Source: Bathynomus jamesi (Eukaryota; Arthropoda; Malacostraca; Isopoda; Cirolanidae). Taken from it: 64,000 nucleotides of DNA. The stretch spans positions 538,501 to 602,500 of the forward strand of contig JAJOZX010000482.1 of assembly GCA_023014485.1 (NCBI GenBank), given 5' to 3'. Both the position numbers and the translations under genes were made by a program. This document shows, piece by piece, positions 32,263 through 43,065 of the stretch. Within the stretch, counting starts at the first letter, position 1, and every line of letters starts with the position of its first letter. The notes below the pieces were generated by a model. The model did not search any database and was not told the DNA's origin. It saw only the letters and a list, made by a program, of their open reading frames with translations.

Positions 32263-34419
32263 TTACTGACACCATTGGCCTTTCCATTGGAACACAGGTA
32301 GCTTTTTTCTCGACTCCAGTACATTCAAAATAAATTTATGTCTGTTTTCGTAACCAATTCTATCTTGTGATGCTTCTGTTACCACATTTACAGCATATTC
32401 TACTCCCTGGCTGTGACAGGGAAAAGGAATAAGCTGAAGTGGTTCATTTCGAACTTTAAGATAATCATCATTTGTCAAATTCTGTAAAATAGGTGGAGGG
32501 GTGATGGTTTCGTTGTCCCAGTCGATCATGTTAGGATAATCGTCTGCTTCAAAGTTCAGTGTTTTTGGCAGCTCAAAATTTCTCGCATTGGTGCTCCTAG
32601 TTCTTGCTCGAATGATTTGCTGAACAGCCAGCTCTCTGACCTCTTTTCTTGTGTCTGTTATCATTGAGAGTAAGATATTCTCTGGGTGGGCAAAACAGGC
32701 GTTATTTCTGAGGACACGCTCCATAATCATCCGATGCTTTTTATCTAAGCCTTTAAGCAAGTGCATGATATACCAAAAATTAGATGCTCCCTCATTGCCT
32801 TTGGATGAGACTTTATCCAAAACCAGCCTGGAGCGTAAACCAGCATTATAATTTTTACTAGGTCTTGGATGTTTTTGTCTGGATTCCGTGTAGAGACGTA
32901 TAAGCGCAGGATCCTGTTTGCTCGTGTTAGCCATCTTGCATGATGGAGGGCACCTGGGGATCTGGTGGCTAACGCTTGAGATGCGTCCAGACTCCAGATT
33001 GTATGCTAATGCACATTTCATACATATATTTTTTGGTCACTGCTGAAACTTTTAACAATATCGGCCGAAACTTCTTTAATGTTGCCCTCTACAGGGGTAT
33101 AATCAACTATATCCAGTTTGGTCAAATCCTCTCGGAGTTTATTTCCAAGAGAACCTTTGAAGGTGTTTGGTCCCGAAGTTTTTCCATCAATTGCTTCAAA
33201 TACGTGCTTGAAGGGCAGTTCGTTCGCATGCAAAAGACAAATCAGCCATTGTACCGGCCTGTCCAGATATAATTCAATCAATTTTAGCACTCCGCCAATC
33301 CTGTCAGTGTTCACTGGGGTGCCATCGGATAGCAAAGCTTTGAGGGATTCTTTGCTATTAGAATAAACTATAAAAGTTATTATTTCATCTGCAATACAAC
33401 AAGCAGTTCCGTTATCTGGAGCTATATGATCCATGTAAACATCACCAAGTTCTTTGACTATTACATAATGTTCTTCGTACTCCATTCCCTTCTTTGTCTT
33501 AGTTTGATCTTTTGTACCATCAAATCCGATGCCTTCAATCTGTATGTTCTTTGATTGATTATGTTCTTTTTACCCACACGTATTCTCTCTTTCCACATTT
33601 TTCCTATCCAACATATTGGTTTCATCTAATATTCCCATATCCTTCAAAGCTGCATTTACTATAGCTGCAGTAGCTCTGTAACTTACACGGTATCTATCTG
33701 CTGTTATTGTTAAGTTATCATAAATAATTCTGTTCTGATGGTTTTCTCTCAGCTCAAAATCCGGAACAAAGTCAATATCGTCGCTGTCATCATCAATTTC
33801 CATGCGCTCATCTTCCATAATATGTAAAGGGTCCAGTTTGCTGGTTGAAGCGACATTCATATCTAGGCTTATCTTGGCTCTTCTTTCTAATCCTTTAACT
33901 CTATCGTGAGTCCTCTTTCTTGCGGAAGTCGTCGTTACTCTGTCGATTGGTCCTAGTTGTTTTTTTTCTGTTTCTGCCCCACAAAAGACTCTCACTCAAT
34001 CATTGGAACTCTAATATCACATCTGCAATCCGTTCGACTGAATTTTTATCGTAACAAGTACAAGTGCAAATATCAAACATTTCATCGAATGTCTCCACCT
34101 TCTGCTGAAAACTGTTGTTTCTTTGTTTTAATGGTACTTTATTTACCTTTGCTGCAGATTCTATCAATCGTTCAACTTTTATAGCTATTCCTTCAAATCC
34201 TGTATGTGGAAAGGAAAACTTCTCCCAAATAGCTTCCACATCTTTAGTGACAATTCTGTAACATTCTTTTGCTGTTCTAGAACCTTTCGAAATCAGTTCT
34301 TCTCGTTCTCTTACCAATAAATAATGCCTAAATACGTCAGCCTTTGAAGGAGTCATTGAAGGTGGAAATTCTGCAGGGTGACCAAATGTTGAATTGTGCG
34401 TTTTGCTTCTTGTCGCCAT
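32263..34419 (-). pseudogene. Unclassified ORF family (copy 2), nearly full length, three lesions
   Basis: A coding stretch of about 718 codons reads from ATG 34419 to a stop at 32263. Segment 1 (34419-34000) has DVEAIWEKFSFP and a basic helix. After a frameshift, segment 2 (33995-33570) has an acidic stretch and ITADRYRVSYRATAAIVN. A single TAA at about 33570 interrupts the same frame, which resumes with IGFDGTKDQTK, YEEHYVIVKELG, ALLSDGTPVNTDRIGG, LICLLHANELPFKHVFE and IDGKTSGPNTF. A one-base shift at about 33020 leads into the last segment (33021-32263), with KHRMIMERVLRNNACFAHPE. I cannot name the family. Acidic residues in GFDGT, SDGT and FEAIDG could form a nuclease-like DDE site, but this is speculation. 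No intron is seen. Confidence 0.6.
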
Positions 34420-35256
34420 GATTTCACTTATTTAGGCCTAGTAGCATTAATAACAAGAAACTAATTGTTAAATTCTAGCAATTGAATCATTCAATCTGAA
34501 TTTAATATAATTCATTCGGAATTAAATCATAACTCATTCAATCATAAACAATCTGAAACTAAACAAAAAAACGTGACAATAATTTATATAATCCATCTAA
34601 TCTATCTAAATTAATCTATGTAATCTATTCAATCTATCTAAAACTCTATCTAAATAATCTATCCAAATTAATCTAATCTACTTCATAAGACTTAATATAA
34701 TGCATGACTGTCACATTTGGGGTTTATATCTGTGGAGAGAGTAAAATGGGAGGGATGCTATGGAAGGGGTAAGGGGGGTCGCACATACTCATTTTTTTTA
34801 CAAGATGTTGAGATGATCATCATTTCCAACTACGTGCATACTGTGGAATTGGAGAAACTCGATTTTTTATATGTTTCGACCCCCTCCCTACAGTATATAG
34901 TATATACTAAGCTTGTAACTATTTAACTTTGAAAGGTGGTTCCAAGAACCCCTACTCGCGCATCGCTGTTATTGCTCTGGCATCACAAACACCCCTCAGT
35001 TTTTACTTGATTTTACATCTTTCCGCTTCTACTTTTTAAGTGTGTCTTCCTATTAGTAAATTAATCCCTTTGACCAGTTCACCATTACAAAATTTTCATT
35101 AACCTTAAAATTTTCATCTTCATTCCCGATATTTAAATATTTTCATCTCAAAAGACTATCTCAAGTCAAGAAAAAATATAACTTTTTACATTTGGATTTA
35201 ATCAACTTTTTATTCAAGTCAATAACATTAATTGCCTTTTTTTTTCTGACCTAAAA
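34420..35256. other. Spacer between the ORF-family copy and RanGAP1 3' end
   Basis: An imperfect short tandem pattern of AATCTATC/TCTAAATT units occurs at about 34580-34690. No gene is seen. Confidence 0.5.
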
Positions 35257-35394
35257 TTAAAATGTTTTCTCGCACCTTGAGAAGAAAAACTGCAGAGTAC
35301 TTTTTGTTGGTGTGGGGAAAAAGCTCTCTGGAACAATTTTTGAGAGTGCAATTACACCTCCTTTCAAGTCCCATTCGAGCTTGAACTTTTTACT
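35257..35394 (-). CDS. RANGAP1: RanGAP1 last visible exon
   Basis: After a 97-bp intron, TTGCAG|AGTAAA opens an exon encoding [28 protein letters not shown] and LQFFFS, which aligns with the last third of the C-terminal domain. It can end at TAA 35257-35259 (SRCEKTF then stop) or splice out at CTCAAG|GTGCGA (35276). Family members usually have about 20 more residues, so a further exon is possible, but none was recognised. Confidence 0.75.
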   Translation of the reverse strand, partial: SKKFKLEWDLKGGVIALSKIVPESFFPTPTKSTLQFFFSRCEKTF

Positions 35395-38300
35395 CTGCAA
35401 AATTGAATTCATTAGTTAGTCTGGTAACCATCATCATCAAGTTCAAGTAATTAAAGAACAGCGCCAAACCCCCACAATGCATGATACTCACCTCGCTTTT
35501 AATCAGCCCGAAATGGACAAGAAGGCAGTTGGTCGCCACAGATGTACGGTCGCTTTTCTCAGCCACTGCAAAAGCTTCTCTCGCCAATACTCTTGTCACA
35601 GACTCGACTGTATCTACCACCTGAAACACGAATAAACATTAATAAAACACTGGAATAGAAATAAAACATCTGCAATACAGATAAAAATTGCAAATTTATC
35701 TTAAAAAATAACCAACACTAAAATTCCTAAAACACAAGTAAAGTTGCTGAGAAAATTATGGATGAAGAACGTAACCATGTTATTTTCAACTAATCAAACA
35801 GAACAGGAAGTAACTTACAAAGGATTATTATTACTAAAATCTCTCAGCAATGACTTTAAATAGTTACTTTAAGCATTTTATAAAGTGTGTGTTGGGTGGG
35901 GGGGTTATAAAGTTTGTCCCTTTTTACTTATATTATACATCGCAAAGTTAATATTGTATGAATTGTACGACATTAAAAATTGGTATACACCACCAGTAAA
36001 ACGGGAAAACAAATCCTGTCTGTCCAACTGCAAAGGTTGGACAGCCTCTTCTAAAGCCTGCATAAGAGAAATAACATTGAAGGCAGCTGCACGGAACATT
36101 TCCTGAGGAACAACAGGAATTTCACCTTTAATAGAGTTTTTTAACTCTGCTAACTGATGTCAGAGTAGACACTCGAGATGTGAGGTGACCCCACAACCAA
36201 AATTCACAGGGTTTATATCTGGAGCTCGTGGTGTGATGACCATGCATCTGGGAAGTGTCGACTGATGATCGTTTCACCGAATGCGGCACGTAATTGAACT
36301 TCCACACAATTATGAAGTGTGGAGGGGCATCGTCGTGCATAAACGCTCTCTGTTGCAGAATCCCCTTGTTCTGCAACTGTACAATAAGTTAATATGCTTT
36401 CTCACGTTTTACTGGTAGTGTATACTAACCTACAATGTTATAAGATGTATACTTAGCAATACATAATAAAAATGGACCAATTTTATAATCACACACACAC
36501 ACACACACACATATATATTTTTTTTTTTTTTTTTTTTTGTATTGGGGCGTTTACCGCCATTTCCCGCTATATGGTAGCGGATATCATGGCGAGGCGGAAT
36601 ACGAGAAAGAGAAACGGAGACGGAGAAAAGGCACTAGAAAAGGGAGAACAGCGGACTACAGGTGAGAAGCCACCTAAAGCTCAGATAGGATGCGAGATTG
36701 GGAGAGGAAGAGGAAAAGACGGTCAAGCGAGAAGAGAGGGCTCTCAGCGAGCATAAGGCGTAAACGTTCGGGGAGGGGGAAATCAGAAAGGAACGGAAAA
36801 GCGCGACGACGTACTGACGACAGGGTGGGGCATTCCACAAGGATGTGAGAGACGGTGAGGGGCGACTGGCAGGAGGCGCAACGAGGAGCCTCCTGCCGGA
36901 ACATAAGATAGCCGTGCGTGAGGCGCGTATGGCCGATGCGAAGCCGCGCAAGGACGACCTCTTTGTGTCTGGAGCGGTGGAAAGAGGACACCCAATATGA
37001 CAGACGGGGGCGGATGGACCAGAGTTTATTTCCGGTGGCATCGTCCCAGGACTGTTGCCACATGCGATCGTAAAAGGAACGAAAGACCTGCACATAGTCT
37101 GAGAAGGGGAGCGGGCGGGGGAGGGAGGCAGCGAGGCGGCGGACCGGGCTAAGCGGTCCGCCGCCTCATTACCGGAAACACCAACATGGGCGGGAACCCA
37201 GCAGAAGGTGACCCGGATCCGGTGAATGGTGTGCAGGACATGGTACTCCTGTTGAATAAGCGTACGAGGGGGTCCGGGGAATCATAGCGCTCGAGCGCCT
37301 GAAGGGCGCTCAGCGAGTCCGAAAAAATGGTAGAGGAGGACCGCGAACAACCCGATACCAGACGGAGGGCTTCCAGAAGGGCAAAGAGCTCCGCGGAAAA
37401 GATGGAGGCCTGAACCGGCAGGGGGATACCCCGGGAGGTAGGTGACAATGACGGAGAGAAGACGGCGGCCGCGACACCTGCAGGGGAGCGCGAGCCGTCG
37501 GTGTAGACGGGAACGTCGTCCGAATGGACGGGAAGATGGGCCAGAAAAGAAGACCGGAGGACGGCAGGAAGAGACTCCTTACGCAGGCCACGGAGCGCCT
37601 GGCAACGGCAGATAGGGGTGGTCCGCCAGGGGGGCGACAGATCGAAGGAGAACGGCAGAATAGAGGGTGGGGGGATCCCCAGGGACGAGAAAATCTCGGC
37701 CAGAGAGGCAGCGAAATGCCACGTGTCAGGCCGGGGTAGCGCCTGGGAGATCGCGGAGAAGAGTAGGGACTTCGGGAGGCGGCAGATGCGAAGGTAACAC
37801 TTCGCCATGAGAAGGCCCCGGCGAAGGGGCAGGGGGGGGTGTCCACAGTCCACCTGAAGACTAGCGACAGGGGACGAGCGGAAGGCACCCGACGCCAGGC
37901 GAAGGCCACGGTGGAGAAGAGGATCCAGCATACGGAGTGCCGGAGAGGAGGCGGAACTGTAGACCACACAGCCGTAGTCGACACGGGATTGCACCAGGGA
38001 GGCGTACAGGCGCAGCAGAGTACGCCTGTCCGCCCCCCAGGTCGTGTGGGACAGATGACCCAAAAGGGAGAGGGGTGCGGCGAGATGTTTGCCGCAACCG
38101 CCTAAGGTGTGGAACCCAACCGAAAAATCCGTCGAGGGTCATACCCAGGAATCTAACGGATGGGACGAGGGGAAGAGGAGTGCCGGCAAGGGTAAGAGCG
38201 AAGGTATGCGACAGACGGAGGCGCCGAGGACGGAAAAGCATACTGGAAGACTTAGAGGGTGAGAAAGCATAGCCAACCGAGGACGCCCAGCGAACCACCG

Positions 38301-41300
38301 CATTGATGGCTAGCTGGAGCCGACGTTCAGCCAAAGACGGGAGGCGGCCAGAGCAATAGATAGCCAGGTCATCGGCATAGAGGGAGCTACGAACGGATGT
38401 AGGCAGGACCGTAGCGACTGTGTTCATCACGAGTGAGAAACACAAGACGCTAAGGACACTACCCTGAGGGACACCCTCCTCCAACGGAAAGCGGTCAGAG
38501 AGGGCAGAACCGATGCGGACGCGGAAAGAACGGGCGGACAAGAAGTTATAAATAAAGGAAGGGAGAAAGCCTACGAAACCCAGGGAGCGTAAGCAGTCGA
38601 AGACCGCGCTCCGCCGGGTAGTATCGTAGGCCTTCTGGAGGTCGAAAAAGACGGCGAGTACAAATTGACGCCGGGAGAAAGCCTCCTGCACGTCATGGCT
38701 AAGGAGAAGGAGGGGGTCGGTGGTAGACCGGAAGCGCCGGAAACCAGCCTGGGTAGCAGGGTACCGGTCACTCGCCTCCAAGGTAAAGGACAGCCGCGAG
38801 GCGACCATCGCCTCCATCACCTTGCAGGCACAGCATGTTAGGGAAATGGGGCGATAGTTCGACGGGAGTGAGGGGTCTTTATCGGGCTTCGGGATGGGGA
38901 CGACGATGGACTCACGCCATCGGTCCGGAAATGAACCCTCCAACCAAATCCGGTTATAGAGGTCCAGTAGAAAGCTGAGAGCAGAGGGGTGGAGATGCCG
39001 TAAAAGGTCATAGGGGATATTATCGGGGCCGGGGGCGGAGGAGCGTCGGGGGCGGAGGGCCTCCCGAAGCTCTGTCATGTGGAAGAGGTGATTATAGGGG
39101 TCATTCCTATGAGGTGGAAATTCCGGTGGGTCGCGGCGGGAGTGGGGGGAATCGGAACTGGAGATGGCTGCAAAGTGCGCCGCGAGTGCGTTCGCGACGG
39201 CCTCCGGATCGGACACGAACTCGTCGTCCCCGACCCGAAGCACCGGGGGTCGAGGGGGGACACGGGTCCCCTCAAAGCTACGCACCTTGCGCCAAACAGT
39301 CAAGGGGGCAGTCGAGGAGGAGATCCCGGACACGTAACTCCGCCAGGAGGTACGCCGGGCCAGTTTCAGGACCCGACGGGCCACTGCCTTCAGGCGCTGA
39401 AATTCTATCTTGTGCTCCAGCTGGCGGGTCCGGTAGAAGCGGCGGCCGGCACGGCGCCGCTCCTGAACGGCATGGGAGCACTCTGGGGTCCACCATGGGA
39501 CGCTTCGCGGTCTGGGGGAGCCAGAGGTACGGGGGATGCAACTGGCGGCAGCCGAGAGGATCTTACTCTCGAGGAAGGCGAGGGCCTCATTGATGGAGGG
39601 AAAGGCAGGAATTGATGGCGAGATCGCCGTGCCCCTCGCGTATGAGGCCCAGTCTGCTCGGGCGAACAGCCAGCGCGGGCGGACAGAGGTGGGGGGGAGG
39701 AGACGGGTCGGGGTAAGACACACTGGGAAATGGTCACTGCCGGAAGAATCCGGCAGGACCTCCCAGGTGAACTCCGTCACGATTTCGAGGGAAACCAGGG
39801 AAAGGTCGATACAGGTGAAACTGTCATGGGCCGAGTGAAGGCAGGTTGGGGAGCCATCGTTCAGAAAGGTGAACTCGAGCTCGTCCATAAGGGAGAGAAG
39901 GGTCCCGGAGAGAAAGGTGGAGCAAACGTCCCCCCAGGCCGGGTCCCGACTGTTGAAGTCCCCGAGAATCAGAAAAGGGCGGGGAAGCTGGAGAATTAGG
40001 TCACGGAGAGAATCGGGTGGAGGGCGTACGTTAGGGGAGAGGTAAAGAGAGCAGACCGTGAGCTGGCGCCCCAAGAAAAGGCGCACGGCCACAGCTTGCA
40101 GGACTGTACGGAGCGGGAGGGGGCGGAAAGGGACGGAGCGGTGCACGAAGACCGCGGCGCCCCCCCTCCCCGCCCCATCGAGAGGCGGGGAAGGGAGCCC
40201 GCAGTAACCGGACACTCGAGGGAGGGAACGGGATCCCAGAATCGTCTCCTGAAGGCAGAAACACGCCGGACACCTGGAGGCCAGGAGAGAGGAGAGACTC
40301 TCGAGGCCTACCAGGAGCCCGCGGATGTTCCACTGCAGGAGCGAGGTATAGGGAGGGGTAGGAAGGTCAGCGTAAAGGATGATTATGGGGTGGGTGGGCC
40401 GATCGGGCGGCCCGAGATTAAAGAGGGAATCGGAAAGCCCCGGAGTTCAGTGAGGGACGCCGAACGAGGGCGAAGGCGAGGGTCCCCCCGACGAGGGGGC
40501 GATGTGGAACCAGACGCCGGCAAGTCCTCCAGAGGAGGAGTCTCCCGGACGTCCGGGGGAGAGCGATGCAGAGAAGGGGATGTGAGAGGTATCCAGAATG
40601 CCCCTCCTTCACCGGAGGTGCGGGGGAGGCAGGACTACGAGGGGGAGTGGAAAATAATACCTCACCCAGAGGCATTGGCAGGTCGAGGAGAGAGATGGGG
40701 CGGGTCAAACGCGGGGGCGTGCACGTCCCACCCACGCCGACCAGGCGGGCGAGTTCCCCCTCCAGTGGGTCCATCGACCGGGCCGGAGAGGGGTGTATCT
40801 CAGCCTCCACCACGAGGGCCGACGGGGACACCAGGGGGGAGCGTGCATAACGGTTGCGCAGTGGGGACGGTGAGGACACCGGGGCGGTAGGGCGAAGGGG
40901 GCGTTTGTGTTTAGGAGAGGAAGGTGATGCGAGGCTTATGGCGTCGAACCTTTCGGGGTCACCACTGGCGCGGCGCTTGCGGCCCCTATCCCTCCGTCGT
41001 GCGGCCCGCGTGGGTGACGGCGGGTCACGATCCGGAATGGGGGTGGCCGAAGGCGCCGGTAGAGAGGGCGTAGAAGGGGCAGGGGGGGTTGCCGACGAAG
41101 CATCGGCGTTCGCGGAGGGAGCACGTGGGGACGCGCTGGTGGTACGGGGAGCCGCGGTAGGAGTCCGCTGGGCGGCAGAGGATGGACTGGGAGTAGCGGA
41201 CACGGTGGGTGGAGGCGCGTTGGGAACCGCCGGTGAGGACGGGGTCCGGGAACGGAGAGCCTCGGCGTACGAGGCACCACACCGGGCCTCGCCGCCACGC

Positions 41301-43001
41301 AACCGCTCCCGCGCCTCCCGAGCGCTGAGAAACTCTGATGAACAGAGGGCCCGAACCTCCCTTTCAAAGAGGAAGGACGGGCAAGAGCGGGATGAAGCAG
41401 GGTGTGGTCCATGGCAGTTGGTGCAGGAAGGCGGAGCAGTACAGGACAAGGGGTGGGGAGGGCCGCCGCAGCGGACACACAACGGGGCCGGCTGACGGCA
41501 GGAGCTGCTCACGTGGCCAAACCTATTACACTGAAAACAGCGCGTAGGATCTGGCACGTATGGTCGTACTGAGAATTCGCACGCTCGTCTCTCACCAAAG
41601 CCCCAGAATACCGAAACGGGGGGCACCAGTGAGTCGAAAGTGAGGAGCAGGCGAGGAGAAGGGGCAGTTGGGGACCGCGATCTGTCGGGAAAGCGGTACA
41701 CCCTCACAACACCCTGGGAGGCGAGGTCAATCTGGAGGTCTTCCACCGGGATGGGAGAGAAGACGAGCAGCGTAAATTGTGCCCTGGCACTGATTGAGGC
41801 GGGGGTGGGGAGTCACCGTGATCCCGCAGCCCAGGACATCGGGGATAGCGAGCAGAGAGGAGGTTTCGGCAGAGGAACGCGACCTTATCAAAATGGAGCC
41901 ATCTCTCTGAGGCCGAAGGTCAAAACGCGCCGTCCCCGTCTTCCCATGGATCGCTCGAAAGAGACGTTCGTGGTTAGTGGGGAGGGGCTTGGAGGAGGAG
42001 GGGCGGAGGACGAGGAACTTGTCCATCGTCCTAAGGCCGAGTGAAGCCGTCTGGCCAAACACCACCGGAACTTCGAGGGGGCGAGAAGACGAGAAAGGCG
42101 GACGGCGACGTCGGGTCCCACGTCCCCCAGGGGCCGAGGGGGCCGGGGGCGATGAGGCCCGACCGGAGTGGGAGGCGACCGGGGCCGCGGGCCTCCCACC
42201 TGAGGGCGAAAAAGCAGGTGGGTCCCTATCGGGACGTGGAATATGGGGGGATCCAGGGGTCGGGGGGTCCACTGCAGGTCCATCCGCTACTGGCGGGGGT
42301 CGGGCAACGGCGCCACGAGCCTGGGGAAGAGAGGGAGAGGAGGCGTCGGCAAGAAGAGCAGACGGGGTGGGCGAGGGCTGCCGACTGCCCTTACCAGACC
42401 CACGGTCCAAAGAGGTAGTCAGAGGGAGGTCAGATGCACAAGCCGGGTCGTCAACGAGGTCCATTAGAGTTGTAAGTGTTTCCATAGAAAATTTTTATTG
42501 TAGTTTCGCGCCCGGGGCCGCGGGGAACCGATTACCCGGGGCCCAAGGGGACCAAGCACACGCCGGCGGGGGGTGGGTGCCTCGTCCCATGCAGGTACCC
42601 CCGTTTCAAAAGGGGCCCTTGCAGCGTCGAGAGTTCTCCCCCGCCGGCAGCAAAGACCAAGGCCCCCCAGGGTCCCAGGCCTGGGCACCCTACCAGCCAA
42701 CTTAGTCCGGCCCCAGCCATGGGAGCGAGACCCCCAGTGACCAGCCCCGGCAGCCCACGGGGCGCGCGAAGTGAGCAGAGAAAGCAGAAAAAACAGAGGG
42801 GGCAAGGAAGAGGGTAAAGAGGGGAAGACAGGAAAGAGGGGGCTGTAGGATAGCAGGGTATGCTAAAAGTCCACTTCGCAACCGGGCGGGGGACCCGGCA
42901 GGGCCCCCAGCCACGGCTGACCCCCCTCGCCACATGGAGGCAGGAGCCCGCGGGCGATCCACCCCAGAAAGACCGCCCGCGGGGAGGGGGACACACACAC
43001 A

Positions 43002-43065
<64 letters not shown>

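Larger units (their letters stand above)
36520..42990 (-). mobile_element. Full-length 6.5-kb RNase H-type LINE (copy A)
   Basis: In minus orientation: GC-rich 5' UTR (42990-42486), ORF1, ORF2 and a poly-A tail (poly-T at 36519-36538). It is far more GC-rich than the surrounding intron. It sits in a (CA)n(TA)n microsatellite in the RanGAP1 intron between the 43198-43416 and 35492-35620 exons, antisense-free because both lie on the minus strand. Domain order (three-CCHC ORF1; endonuclease, RT, RNase H, CCHC in ORF2) fits the I/R1/LOA group. Few lesions make it the youngest LINE copy here. Confidence 0.9.

Noticed and set aside
35905..36130. Candidate extra RanGAP1 exon ([20 protein letters not shown] region)
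   Set aside because: It lies inside terminal inverted repeats and continues a transposase C-terminus; flanking RanGAP1 exons join in phase without it.
39079..42705. Several 100-264 residue + strand ORFs (39079-39615, 40096-40890, 40854-41495, 41977-42705)
   Set aside because: They are antisense shadows of the GC-rich LINE A ORFs and show no domain.
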